Shown here piece by piece: positions 1 to 11,033 of a stretch of DNA of 64,000 bases. The position numbers and the translations under genes are program-made. The notes under the pieces are model-generated. The model was not told the origin of the DNA. It did no database searches and was given only the letters and a program-made list of their open reading frames with translations. How positions within the stretch are numbered: position 1 is the first letter of the stretch; the number at the start of each line of letters is the position of its first letter. The stretch lies in the NCBI GenBank assembly GCA_032433765.1, contig JAVIAB010000101.1, forward strand, positions 67,354,640 through 67,418,639. The letters are read 5' to 3'. This DNA is from Megaustenia siamemsis. Taxonomy: Eukaryota > Mollusca > Gastropoda > Stylommatophora > Ariophantidae.

Positions 1-961
1 TTTTAGGTTATGCACAAACTAGGTGGCTTGCGTTCTTGCCTGCTGTTGAAAGGGTTCTTTACATGTTCCTGCCTCTAAAATCATATTTTCAATCTCAAGA
101 CAGATGCCCAGTTTTTATACAGGAATTCTTTGAAACCCCACTGTCTGAGGCATGGCTTATTTTGGTTCACAGTCAGGCATCCTCTTTCCACGAAGCAGTG
201 CAGAAAGTAGAGGGACAGATGGTCACTGTATTTGAAGTCATTGACAACATCAATAGGTTGAAAGCTATCTTGGAGTCCAAGCTGGAAGACGGTTTCTTGC
301 CATCAAGAGTTCAGATAATCCTTAAAAAGCTGGAAATGGAAGGATTTCCACGTGATGATGTGAAAATTTTAACGCCAGTGTTTCTTCATTTTATGAAACA
401 GCTTTAAGTTATTTGATGAAATGGGCTGCAAATAATATTCAAAACCTAGAGTCTTACAGCTGGGTAATGCTGAACAGAACACCAAATTGGGAAGATATTG
501 AGAAGTCTTCATCATTAGTGAGTCAAACAGTGCCTTCAGTCGACTTTCCAGAAAATGAAATGTATGACGAATATGTCTACATGAAACAGTTCGTTACTTC
601 ACAAAAAATTAGTGAGTGGAGTCTTAATAAAACATTACCAGGGCAGCGTTGGGTTGAACTAGCTTCCCACTTCAGAAACAATCATGTGCCCGTTTCACAT
701 ATTTTGAAGTTGGCAGAGTTCTTTTTGTGTCTACCTGGAACAAATGCTGCAACAGAACGAGTGTTTTCTCTGATGAACAGTTTGTGGACAAATGATAAAA
801 CACAACTAGGTGTTGAAACTTTAAAAGCCATGTTGATCACCAAAGTGAACTATGAGGGAACATGTGTCGAATTTTATAAGATGCTGCATACAAAGAAGGA
901 CATTTTACAGAAAATTCACTCATCTGAAAAGTACAGCATCTCTGTTTCACCTTCAATTTAA
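1..961 (+). pseudogene. hAT transposase, C-terminal part, frameshifted (copy 1)
   Basis: This encodes the second half of a hAT transposase. The first frame has the conserved RWL-type segment followed by helical sequence. It breaks at about 365-407, where GTGAAAATTTTAACG lacks one A/G base present in copy 2 at about 14861. A second frame (413-961) carries the C-terminal hAT dimerisation region, with FLCLPGTNAATERVFSLMNS around residues 103-122 of that frame. hAT transposases are DDE cut-and-paste enzymes with an RNase H-like core; the acidic residue in the ATERVFS segment is typical of the family. The protein is inactive as it stands because of the frameshift. The lesion differs from that in copy 2, so the two copies decayed independently. 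Confidence 0.85.
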
Positions 962-1155
962 ATGAGTATCACTGTTTTTTTTTTTTATTTCCTGATTATC
1001 CTGATAGCGTATTGTAGGTCTATATTATTAGATGTTTTAAAATGTATGTATTATTCACTTGAAAATGACAGCAAGAAGAAATGTAATTTTATTGGTGGAA
1101 AATTGAAGTAAAATTATTCCGTCCCGGGATGGGATTTCAAAAATATGGTCACCTT
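1..1155 (+). mobile_element. hAT-type DNA transposon, copy 1, right part (left end outside window)
   Basis: From base 1 this aligns collinearly with 14497-15661 of the fuller copy. It ends with the same terminal inverted repeat, read as ATGGTCACCTT at 1145-1155, preceded by the same GTCCCGG-containing subterminal sequence. The left half, including the zinc-finger part of the transposase, lies outside the window, so the target duplication cannot be checked. After the end come AAATAAACTAAACTAAAC bases that do not match the flank of copy 2, so this is a separate insertion. Confidence 0.85.
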
Positions 1156-1559
1156 AAATAAACTAAACTAAACTATGACTAAATGCGAACTGAAGATTCA
1201 GAAAGAAAGATTTGAACATGTTATAGTTTCAAATGTGACATGCCAATGGTATATCTAAAAATATATTAATTCTGGGCCTTTCTTAGAGTGGCAAGAAACC
1301 AGAGAGCCGAAGATTCGCTCAATTGGGATAGTTTGATATCTTATTGCATGCTGCTGCAATTTCAATGTTAACAATAAAGCAAGTATCGTGCATTCTTTTG
1401 TCGTGATGTTAGTAACGTGTTTACCAATAAGGTTAATTTTCTTTTGCAAGTATCAGATGTTGAGGATATTAATGCAATTCTTCTAAAAAAAAGGTGTGAC
1501 CGCTTTTTTTTATTTTCTTATACGACTATGCATAAAAGGGCCAATAGAGAAACATTTGA
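1156..1559. other. Unassigned AT-rich sequence
   Basis: I see no coding signal, repeat structure or element end that I can name here. The only open frames are short and have no recognisable motif. Confidence 0.5.
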
Positions 1560-2620
1560 AAGATTAACAAGCAGGTTTTAGGAAGAACAGATTACGTGCT
1601 TATCAAATAACCACCCTACGTATGTTTTTGAAGTTGCTTAGTCATTACAGAATCCCCACAAAGTTTATTAACTTGATAAGAACAATGTGTGACGGAAAAA
1701 AATGTAGCGTGGTGCATGAAGGGCGACTTACATAAACATATGATATAAAAACAGGAGTAAGACAGGGATGCCTTCTATCTCCATTTCCCTTTCTATTGGC
1801 CATAGATTTAATTATAAAAATAACTCAAAACAACAAAAATGTAATCCAGTCGTCATTGACCAAGAAACTTGATGATTTAGACTTTGCTGATGACACAGTT
1901 ATCATATCACACAGACATTAACATATGCAATATAAAATAAGCATACATGATGGGAGATCACAACAGATGGGACTGAAAATAAATGGAGACAAGACCAACA
2001 TGGTAAAAATTAACACAATTGGCAAAAACCAAATAATAATACGAGAAATACATCTACTAGATGTACAATCTTACATATAGTTGGACAGTAATACAGACAA
2101 AGTGGGACGAACAGAGAATGATAGCAAAATAAGGATATCAAACGCAAGAGGAGCATTGGACTGGGAAATGCATGAAAATCTAAATAAATTAGGTTAAAAA
2201 CAAAACAATTACAACTTCAATGTTAAGTCAGTCCTATTATATGATTGTGAAACATGGAGAATAACAAAAATGTCAATCATAAAGATAAAGACATTCATTA
2301 AAGGATGCTTGCGCAAAATAAAAAGATGGAAATGGCAGGGCAAAAACACTAACATAGAATTATGGAAATGTACCAGTCGAATAACAGCGGATATAGAGAT
2401 ACAGAGAAGACGATGGCGCTGGATAGGTCACATACTGAGGAAGCCAACTTTGAATGTCACACAACATGCCTTTTTTAATTCCAAAAGAAAAAAGAGGAAA
2501 ACCGAAATATTCTTGGAGAGGACAGATAGAAGCAGAGATGAAGATGATGGGGAAGACATGGAATGATCTTAAAAGAATGTCATGAAACAACGGCTCTGAA
2601 ATTGTTAGTTGTCATTGGCT
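1560..2620 (+). pseudogene. Non-LTR reverse transcriptase relic (LINE family D)
   Basis: A LINE reverse transcriptase broken by many stops and frameshifts. Around 1755-1800 the translation reads TGVRQGCLLSP, the conserved palm segment. Around 1867-1905 it reads LDDLDFADDTVIIS, the catalytic FADD motif intact at the residue level. The C-terminal part, open at 2270-2566, has RRRWRWIGHILRKP, the basic WxGH segment typical of the end of RTE-like LINE proteins, then a lysine/arginine-rich tail. The sequence upstream of the palm is missing, so this is a 5'-truncated copy. A second piece of the same 3' end lies at 43105-43300 on the other strand. Confidence 0.8.
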
Positions 2621-3312
2621 CCACTATCATTCTTTTTATGATATCAGCACATTTTAATCGTGACCTGACTTAACTTTGTCTACCTTGTACTGACCCCTCG
2701 GAAGATGACGTTTAATTAATAGGGTCTTGTATTTCTTTCGACATCATCATTATCGTCATCAAATACCATTCCTGCAGGCGTAGATAAAAATCTATCCCTA
2801 CAACTTTCGATCTCGACAGCTATTTATCATTGCATTTCTTGACATTATGCCAAACTATTTTCGTAAGCTGCATTGTATCTTCTCTCATTGCTTCCATCTA
2901 TCTTTTCGGCTCTCAATTATCGCAGTTGTCATAATATATTCCATGCGTTTCCTTCTTACTGAATGGCCAAAAGAAATTATATTTTGTTCTTCCCAATACT
3001 GGAAATTAGCTCACTTTTTGCTTTGGCCTCTTTCAGAATGTTTTCATTGCTATTTTGGGCTGTCCACGCTATTCTCAACTATCGTCTATAAAACATTTAT
3101 CTCGACAACATTCAGTGATCCTCTTGTATGTTATCATATTGTCCATGATTCGCATCCTTATGTTAAGACTTCTTATACATTTAAGAACTCTTTTTCTTGT
3201 TTCCATTGTGAAACAATAGATTGCGCATTATCTTACTCATTTGACCTGAGCTGCTTTTACCAGAGCTATTCTGCATCTCACCTCTTTCTAACTTCATTCC
3301 CAGGTATTTAAA

Positions 3313-3390
3313 TTAAGAGACAGAGCAGAATGGCGCTCCATGGTAGCCAACCGTCGTTGCGGAGATGGCACTCGATGATGATGATAATGT
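3313..3390 (+). mobile_element. LINE family B 3' tail, severely 5'-truncated
   Basis: About 78 bases matching the end of the LINE at 43896-44263. The coding end WRSMVANRRCGDGT is followed by a GATGATGATGATAATG tail. It sits inside the RTE-1 copy, and about ten bases of RTE-1 seem to be missing at the junction. No clear target duplication is visible. Confidence 0.7.
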
Positions 3391-3517
3391 TTTAATATTC
3401 TCTCACTTGTCTTCTTTTTCATTGCGGTGATGTCTTTTTCTTTGTTGCTACCATTACGTCTGTCTTGTTTGCTATTAGGGCTGAGTCCTTTATTTTGGCA
3501 TTCTATCATTATAATAA

Positions 3518-3745
3518 TCAACATTTTTCGGGCACATCATGAGAAGAGTAAAGTTGGAATACTTGGTTACAACTGGCAAAATAAAAGGAATGAGAGATCG
3601 CGGGCGACAAAGAGAGAAAATACTGGATAGCTTGGTGTCATGGCATGGAAAACAGTCAACAACAGAACTGATACGATGCACTGTAGATAGAAGATTGTGG
3701 AGGGAGTATGATAACCTACGCCAACCGGTATGGCACATGATAATG
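3518..3745 (+). mobile_element. RTE-2 LINE 3' tail with 13-bp target duplication
   Basis: A 228-base 5'-truncated insertion encoding the C terminus of an RTE-type protein (GRQREKILDSLVSWHGKQST) and ending in a TGATAATG tail. It is flanked by the direct repeat ATCATTATAATAA at 3505-3517 and 3746-3758, a perfect 13-bp target duplication inside the older RTE-1 copy. It is nearly identical over its length to the insertion at 9235-9417, so both may come from one active source. Confidence 0.9.
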
Positions 3746-3829
3746 ATCATTATAATAACGAACATTTCTAGTAACCCATTGAGTTATTTGCGGGCCATCA
3801 TCATTGCACTCCGAACATGTCCATAGGTG

Positions 3830-5880
3830 CTCAGATCCCCTCCTCAGCAATCCCTGCAGTGTTCAGCGACTGACGACTCCAGTTTTATGTTGTTTGATAA
3901 GTCTTCTTACACGGCCCTAAGTTTCTCATTTCTGGCTGTGCTCATCTTAACTCCTATTTCCATCATCCGAAGAAGTGACGAGGATCTGTTCATGTCGGCG
4001 TCCTGCGCTCTTCCCACACATCCCGGAGGGCAGTGATGATGTCATTGCAGACCAATTGATTGCCCGTCCTCAACAATAGCGCAGCTAGCCAACCTGCCCG
4101 CGCTTTCATTTCCCCGTACTCCCGCATGTCCAGGGACATAGAGAAAATGTGACCTTACGTATTTTGGATTTCTGCAACGACTCTACCCATTGCATGCGTA
4201 CAGAGCCCGCCTCCACTTTTTTAATCATTCTCATTGAATCACTCAGTATACATGCGTGGGTGTAGTCTTGTGACTCTAACCATTTGAATGCCTTGGTCAC
4301 TGCCATCACCTTCATTGTCATGTTACTCGTGATCATGACGTATGCACTACTGTATTCCTTGACTATTCTGCCTGCGGAGCGTGATGTAAATGCCCATGCA
4401 CTACTGTGGTTTCGTCTTACAGATCCGTCTGTATAGATGACTGCATCTTTCTCATCGGTGTTATCGCAGTGATAATAAAGGAGAAAGTCCCCATGAATGA
4501 CGTAGGCACCGGTATCCACTCCTCAACAACGCTGATATTGGTAAGCCCACATACCTGTTTGATGACATCTTCTGCTCGGCCCACCCATGAATTGCCTCTT
4601 TTTAACCTGGCACCTTTCCCTATGTTGAGCACGTGGTGCAATGGGTGCTCTTTATATGTACTAATCTTCAGGTATGCTCGTGCTCTCCAGATCTTGATTC
4701 TGTCATCCATGGTTGGAAAGTCAAGAAGATACCTCATTACTACATAGGGATTGTCCCTTATACATCCCAAGATAATGCGCAAGACTGCATTTTGTATTTT
4801 CTCCAGCCTATCAATTTGAGACGTACTGACAGTAAGAATTGCCAGGGCATACTCGATTGGTGCGAGAACTAATCCTTTGAACAGAAGAATAAGTAGCCTC
4901 TGCTCGATGTTGGCAGCTGCCATGACCTTCAAGGCGGCTAATCCTTTGCGGGATTTTGTTATCACATTGTCGACATGGTCCTGAAAACACAGGCTGCGAT
5001 CAAACTTAACTCCGAGGTATGTCATCAACTTGTTCCTGGTCAACTCATCAGCTACCATTCGCACTACCGGTGTGATCGTATTAACGATATGATTGTTAAG
5101 GGAGAACCATGAAACTGATGCTTTATTAGGATTAACCAAGGCACCTGAAACCCCACACCAGGAAGAAATGCGATCGAGATATCTTGCATTGTGAAGTGAT
5201 TCCCCGTCTGTCTCTTCCCTGTCGATATACCAGAATATCATCAGCAAAAGTCATAATTCTTCCCATCCAGCTGCTGTTGCGTGATCGTTATTGTGTACAC
5301 GTTAAATAGAACTGGTGACAATGGTGAGCCTTGTGGCAGACCTGGAGAAATGGATGTTGGCTCGGAAGTGCAACTTCCACATCTCAGTATCACCTTCTTC
5401 TGAAACATTGCCGCAGCAATCCATCTAATGAGGATTGGGCGCACCGCCAATTTGAGGAGCATATGCTTAAGATATTCAAATGGTGCCCTGTTGTATGCAT
5501 CCTCCAGATCTATAGCAGCAGCAAATGTCTCATCTCGTCTGTGGAAGCCTTCGAAGACGTCATAGCGATCCCCGTATCCTCATTCTTACAGCCACATTTC
5601 TTTGGTCCGTCTGCTCAGTGTAGAGGGCAAGCAGAGCCTTCCCTTTGCTCTCATCAGATTTTTGCCATATCCGGCCTGTGCTCTGAAAGTCTGGTATGCC
5701 TCTGAGTAGTGTTGTACCATTCATGCTCTGAATGAAGGCGCCAGAATGTGGCTAGCGATTTTTCTGAGCACACTTTTTTACAGAAGTCATCCCATTTGGC
5801 ATCCTTATCCTGCTTAGCACATAGTTTAAAGTGCATCATTTTTTGGTCGACCTCAACTTTCAGACGCTTCAAGAGCTAAG
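3830..5880 (-). pseudogene. Reverse transcriptase plus RNase H of the I/R1-type LINE
   Basis: Fragments in several frames. A linker rich in charged residues lies at 5654-5872. The palm segment LPQGSPLSPVLFNVY is at 5241-5462. The FADD catalytic box is visible at about 5235-5250 as TFADDILVY. A long open thumb region covers 4417-5247, with YLGVKFDRSLCFQDHV. The RNase H domain at about 4020-4460 starts with AVIYTDGSVRRN (first catalytic Asp), contains a second Asp in ILSDSMRM, and ends with PGHAGVRGNE at about 4090-4135, the conserved GHxGxxGNE box. Several frame changes separate these parts, so no functional protein is made. The RNase H domain argues for the I superfamily rather than RTE. Confidence 0.85.
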
Positions 5881-5968
5881 GTTGTGTTCTTCCATTCTTT
5901 CTGGCTTTCTGCCACTTCTAGGCCGTGTGTCTCTTGCTCTGCCAAGCTTCCTCGACTTCTACGTTCCA

Positions 5969-6600
5969 CTAGGGTGGCTGCGTCCATCTCTCCTGCCTCC
6001 TATGAGGGGCACTCTGTTTCCTATGTCTGATTTCTCTAATGACGTCCTGGTCTGATTTCTCGTAGTGGAATGTGTTGAGCTTTCTTTTCTGGTTTCTATT
6101 TCTGCTTTTCTCAATTAGGAGGACACATGGATAGTGATCACTTCCGTGGAACCCCAGTGCACTCCACCTGCAAACCGGTGCGAAGGTGGAAGACACCAGT
6201 GCCAGGTCTATGACACTATAAGAGTCGCCTGTTCGAGTGGCCATTCTTGTTGCCCTTACATCATTCAAGCACACTAAATCGACTGACACCAGTGCGTTCT
6301 CTAGGTCTTCTCCCTGCTTGTTGGTTATGACGTTACACCACTGGTTTCCTCTAGCAGTAAAGTATCCGCAAAAAATGACGTTCTCTTCATCGAACTCGAA
6401 GAGATTCTGCCATTGTTGTGTGTTCACCTTCCCATTACAGGCATACATATTAACAATCACGAAATGAACTGGGGTCTGCACCCTAACCGCATGTAACTGC
6501 GATGCGGCATTGTCTCACGCTTACATATCAACCTCAGCTGCCACAATATTGTTGCGCATAAGGATGGCCTGCCCAAGGTGTCGCCTATTTGTAGAAACAA
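5969..6600 (-). pseudogene. Apurinic-type endonuclease domain of the I/R1-type LINE, C-terminal half
   Basis: The open part (5969-6481) shows VIVNMYACNGKVN, then FCGYFTARGNQW in the place of the usual GDFNAxxxxW box, then SVIDLALVSS and FHGSDHYPCVL. The last contains the SDH catalytic box of the exonuclease-endonuclease-phosphatase fold. In the family this domain nicks target DNA for target-primed reverse transcription. The GDFN Asp reads as Tyr here. The N-terminal catalytic Asn and Glu are lost to 5' truncation near 6643. Confidence 0.8.
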
Positions 6601-6745
6601 TGAAATCCAGGAGTACTTACTGTTCTGTCACAATTTTCAAATAGTAACGTATTTTCACTCTTAACTATTAAGACAGTATCATCAGCATACCTTAGATTAT
6701 TTATATTATGACCTCCATTATCGAGTTTCATGTCCCAAAAACTGT

Positions 6746-7424
6746 AGTCGTCTGTTTCGTATTGTGTTAATTATTTCTTTATTAAATTTGCAGGGAATTC
6801 AAACTTTTGCTGTTTTTAATGTTATTCGTATATCCAATTATCCTCATTTTTCAGTAAATCTACATTTTAATAGATTATATTTCATTATCTGTTTTCTTAT
6901 TTAATGTCCAAGTTTGTGAATCACATTGAAATGTTGGATAGATGCAACACTGTACTATTCCTAGCTTTAGTGTTGGTATTATTACCTTTTATTGTATCTG
7001 TGTTTTAAAACATAAGAATCGTGATCACATGCGCATTTTTGTTCTATAATAAATGTTACTGTCTTCTCAGATCGTTAACTCGATAGATAAATATTTCACA
7101 GGGGTAAGCAATATGATGCAGTACACATCCCAATGTGATCATTTCATTTCTATGATTTATCATGTATTACTTGTCTTCCTTAGTATAAAAAAAAATATTA
7201 TCTTTAATCGACACAGTTGTATCAATTAAACCTTGAATTCGGGGAAATAAAGGGGGAGACATGTTGTATTGTGAATGGAGTCAGTAACAAACACATCGGA
7301 CTGGGTACAGGATAAGATTTCGATGGAAGCTATTCACTTGTAAAGTAGACATTATCGTAATTGATCATCATAGGCCTTTCATGGAGTCTTATATTGCTAT
7401 GTGATGCACAATATAGACAGGTGG
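6746..7424. other. Unassigned AT-rich sequence
   Basis: No coding signal or element boundary was found. The first part may hold a few more bases of decayed RTE-1. Confidence 0.5.
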
Positions 7425-8032
7425 AACAATATTAAAACAGGTAAATGGATTTAAATATCTGCGAAGGATGTTAACCTCGGATGGTAAATGTACAACAGAG
7501 GTGAGATGTAGAATAGCTCTGCCAAATGCAGCTTCCCAAAAAGAGGTATATACTGTGCAGTCCATTTTTTTTCACAATAGAAACAAGAAAAAGAGTTCAT
7601 AAATGTTATGTAGAGCCAGTCTTAGCATATTTATGTGAATCACGGGCAATAGGACAACAGACAAGAAAATCACTGGATGCTGTAGAGATGTGGTTTTACA
7701 GAAGAATGTTGAATATACCATGGGCAGCGAAGTAGAGTAACGACAACATGCTAAATAGGTCAACGCAAAAAGACAGCTATTTTGAAATATTAGGAAAATA
7801 AAATGATCATTTGTTGGCCATATAATGACAAGGGAACATTTGAAATATTTTGCGATAATTGAGAAAATTGAGGGATGAAGAGATCGAAGGAAGCAAAGAG
7901 AAAAGATAACAGACAGTTTAAGAAAATGACTTGGCAGCAAGTTAACAACCAAAATGATAAAGAACTGTAGAGATCGAAAGATGTGGAGAGACATTATCAC
8001 CTACGCCAGCAGGAATGGTACTTGATGATGAT
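7425..8032 (+). pseudogene. RTE-1 LINE 3' half
   Basis: A plus-strand copy of the RTE-1 C terminus. It begins in the thumb (VNGFKYL-type segment), continues with the open piece 7526-7735 (SLDAVEMWFYRRMLNIPW), then the WRDIITYASRNGT-type end, and finishes ACTTGATGATGATC. Several stops and frameshifts break it. The VEMWFYRRML segment is the hallmark that also appears in the best copy at 61514-61798. Confidence 0.85.
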
Positions 8033-8404
8033 CCTGATCTATCTATTGTCCTTTCGAACCTAAGACGGCACACAGTGCAGCATTTCTAGACTCTTTGTGT
8101 CCGACGTACATTGTTATCAAGCATCAGATCTTGAACGGGATCTCATTGTATTTTTGGCACGCGAGTTTGTTCAAGGCGATCTGATCAATCATTGTGAGGG
8201 AGCCGATGCCTTCTTTTCTTGTCGCTTGCCACTTTTCTTTTGAGTGTACTCTACGTCGGTCTCTTTTTAATTCACCTTTTGGTTTTCATTTCAAGGTCTG
8301 TTTTGAGATTCTCCATTTGTATCTCCCTATCACATGGTCAGCATATGAACACAGTGTTCTTTTGAGTTCCGTGTTAAGTCAATTTATGTCAGGAATTATA
8401 TTTA
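8033..8404 (-). mobile_element. LINE 3' end fragment, family E-like
   Basis: It opens with TCTATCTATTGTCCTTTCGA, the complement of a 3' tail shared with 43325, 48580-48602 and 55889. It continues with GAGGGAGCCGATGCC, matching GAGGGAGCCGAATCC in family E at 43495. Further right a CACATGGTCAGCATATGAACA segment resembles the complement of the conserved GHVM region of LINE C termini. Strongly decayed; the family call rests mainly on the tail. Confidence 0.5.
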
Positions 8405-9590
8405 AGTGAGGCATTCTATATAGGTGAGACGTTCTATTTAGATGAGACATTATATTTAGGTGAGATATTCTAATTTTATGTTGATGAGACATTCTATTAA
8501 GATGAGACAGCTTATTTAGGTGACACATTCTATTTAGGTGAGACATTATATTTGTGTGATACATTCTATGTAGGTGATACATTATATTTAGGTGATACAT
8601 TCTATTTAGGTGATACATTATATTTGTGTGAGACATTCTATATAGATGATACATTCTATTTAGGTGAGACATTCTATATAGATGATACATCCTATTTAGG
8701 TGAGACATTCTATTTAGGTGAGACATTCTATATAGATGATACATTCTATTTAGGTGAGACATTATATTTAGGTGAAGCATTCTATTTAGGTGAGACATTC
8801 TATTTATGTGAGACATTCTATATAGATGATACATTCTATTTAGGTGAGACATTCTATATAGATGATACATTATATTTAGGTGAGACATTCTATTTATGTG
8901 AGACATTCTATATAGATGATACATTCTATTTAGGTGAGACATTCTATATACATGATACATTATATTTAGGTGAAGCATTCTATTTAGGTGAGACATTATA
9001 TTTAGGTGAAGCATTCTATGTAGGTGACATTTTATATTTAGGTGAAACATTCTATTTAGGTGAGACATCATATTTGGGTGATACATTCTATTTAGGTGAT
9101 ACATTCTATTTATGTGAGACATTCTATATAGATGATACATTCTATTTAGGTGAGACATTCTATTTAGGTGAGACACTCTATACAGATGATACATTCTATT
9201 TATGTGAGACATTATATTTAGGTGAGACATTCTACAACTGGCAAAATAAAAGGAAAGAGAGATCGCGGACGACAAAGAGAGAAAATACTGGATAGCTTGG
9301 TGTCATGGCATGGAAAACAGTCAACAACAGAACTGCTACGATGCACTGTAGATAGAAGATTGTGGAGGGACATGATCGCCTACGCAAACCGGCAGGGTAC
9401 ATGATGATGATGATGATGAGACATTCTATATAGATGATACATTCTATTTAGGTGAGACATTATATTTAGGTGAGACATTCTATATAGATGATACATTCTA
9501 TTTAGGAGAGACATTATATTTAGGTGAGACATTCTATATAGATGATACATTCTATTTAGGTGATACACTCAATTTGCTTTCAATGTTTTA
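8405..9590. repeat. 18-bp minisatellite with 36-bp higher-order units
   Basis: The basic unit is GAGACATTCTATTTAGGT and variants. Much of the array alternates this with GATGATACATTCTATATA-type units, giving a 36-bp higher-order period. Because 18 is a multiple of three, long frames stay open on both strands (8552-9295 plus, 8379-9275 minus). These are repeat artefacts, not genes. The array is interrupted at 9235-9417 by a LINE tail. Confidence 0.95.
9235..9417 (+). mobile_element. RTE-2 LINE 3' tail inserted in the minisatellite
   Basis: A 183-base insertion starting CAACTGGCAAAATAAAAGG and ending in a GATGATGATGATGAT tail. The flanks repeat GAGACATTCTA at 9224-9234 and 9418-9428. This fits an 11-bp target duplication, though the flank is itself repetitive. 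The frame reads TGKIKGKRDRGRQREKIL and ends WRDMIAYANRQGT, the RTE-2 C terminus, free of stops and therefore young. Confidence 0.9.
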
Positions 9591-9977
9591 ATACCTACAC
9601 GTCCTCGAATGGAAGCTTCTTGATCTCGCCTGTCTCGGAATTCTTGGCTAACTTAGATACGCAATGAGGGCAAGTAATAAACAACAGAGGGATTATTTTG
9701 AATCCTTGTGTTACACTTGCTCTGAGTTCGAGAAGATTTGTATTTTATTACAGCTGACTGTGCTGATTATGTTATTGATCATATTTAAGCATATGTTCGG
9801 TATACTTTTGTTTACACCGCATATTTCCCACAATTGATGTATGTTATCTCTTTCAAATGGTGGTCTTGAAATTAAATTGTTGTTCTAAAAAAAACGTTCT
9901 GTTGTTTCTCAACTGCTCTTTCTTACAGAGTGGATACTGCGTCTTCTCGTCATCTATTTACTTGAAAGCTCATTTAT
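9591..9977. other. Unassigned sequence between two minisatellites
   Basis: Nothing recognisable; no open frame with motifs. Confidence 0.5.
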
Positions 9978-11033
9978 AAGTAGTTTATCTGTAGTAGTTA
10001 GTACAGTATTTAAAGTCACTCAAGTAGTTTATCTGTAGTAGTTAGTACAGTATTTAAAGTCACTCAAGTAGTTTATCTGTAGTAGTTAGTACAGTATTTA
10101 AAGTCACTCAAGTAGTTTATCTGTAGTAGTTAGTACAGTATTTAAAGTCACTCAAGTAGTTTATCTGTAGTAGTTAGTACAGTATTTAAAGTCACTCAAG
10201 TAGTTTATCTGTAGTAGTTAGTACAGTATTTTAAGTCACTCAAGTAGTTTATCTGTAGTAGTTAGTACAGTATTTAAAGTCACTCAAGTAGTTTATCTGT
10301 AGTAGTTAGTACAGTATTTTAAGTCACTCAAGTAGTTTATCTGTAGTAGTTAGTACAGTATTTTAAGTCACTCAAGTAGTTTATCTGTAGTAGTTAGTAC
10401 AGTATTTAAAGTTACTCAAGTAGTTTATCTGTAGTAGTTAGTACAGTATTTAAAGTCACTCAAGTAGTTTATCTGTAGTAGTTAGTACAGTATTTTAAGT
10501 CACTCAAGTAGTTTATCTGTAGTAGTTAGTACAGTATTTAAAGTCACTCAAGTAGTTTATCTGTAGTAGTTAGTACAGTATTTAAAGTCACTCAAGTAGT
10601 TTATCTGTAGTAGTTAGTACATTATTTAAAGTCACTCAAGTAGTTTATCTGTAGTAGTTAGTACAGTATTTTAAGTCACTCAAGTAGTTTATCTGTAGTA
10701 GTTAGTACAGTATTTAAAGTCACTCAAGTAGTTTATCTGTAGTAGTTAGTACAGTATTTAAAGTCACTCAAGTAGTTTATCTGTAGTAGTTAGTACAGTA
10801 TTTAAAGTCACTCAAGTAGTTTATCTGTAGTAGTTAGTACAGTATTTAAAGTCACTCAAGTAGTTTATCTGTAGTAGTTAGTACAGTATTTAAAGTCACT
10901 CAAGTAGTTTATCTGTAGTAGTTAGTACAGTATTTAAAGTCACTCAAGTAGTTTATCTGTAGTAGTTAGTACAGTATTTAAAGTCACTCAAGTAGTTTAT
11001 CTGTAGTAGTTAGTACATTATTTTAAGACACTC
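9978..11033. repeat. 44-bp minisatellite, 24 units
   Basis: The unit is AAGTAGTTTATCTGTAGTAG followed by TTAGTACAGTATTTAAAGTCACTC. Unit starts fall every 44 bases from 9978 to 10990. The units are almost identical. The main variation is TATTTAAAGTC against TATTTTAAGTC, plus single changes such as GTACATTA. The last unit degenerates into ACACTCCTACTAC. The high identity indicates recent amplification or homogenisation. Confidence 0.97.

Larger units (their letters stand above)
3776..6643 (-). mobile_element. I/R1-type LINE (endonuclease, RT, RNase H), 5'-truncated, nested in RTE-1
   Basis: The 3' end on the minus strand is the segment GAGTTATTTGCGGGCCATCA at 3776; the same end recurs on the plus strand at 21753. 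Reading leftward from 6643, the copy carries part of an apurinic endonuclease, a reverse transcriptase and an RNase H domain. This order is seen in the I superfamily of LINEs. It interrupts RTE-1 between 3775 and 6644. The junctions TAGTAACCCATT (left) and TAGTAACGTATT (right) look like a mutated 12-bp target duplication. A second copy of the family lies at 25190-27530 and a 3' end at 21136-21753. Confidence 0.85.
2743..6745 (-). mobile_element. RTE-1 LINE, 5'-truncated, interrupted by three nested insertions
   Basis: The minus-strand 3' end starts at the CATCATCATTATCGTCATCA run near 2743. The element is collinear with 61321-62150, the best copy in the window. It is seen in pieces 2743-3312, 3391-3517, 3746-3775 and 6644-6745. 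The last piece carries the CAGCATACCTTAGATTATT segment, which is the complement of the YADD region. The breaks coincide with three other LINE insertions listed separately, two with visible target duplications. The coding content is the C-terminal half of the reverse transcriptase and is heavily mutated. The full interrupted copy can only be recognised by comparing 3775 with 6644. Confidence 0.8.

Noticed and set aside
8379..9295. Long open frames on both strands (298 and 247 residues)
   Set aside because: They arise from an 18-bp tandem repeat whose period is a multiple of three. The products are monotonous, and a LINE tail interrupts the array.
9978..11033. CRISPR-like array
   Set aside because: The 44-bp units are contiguous without unique spacers, and the sequence context is eukaryotic.
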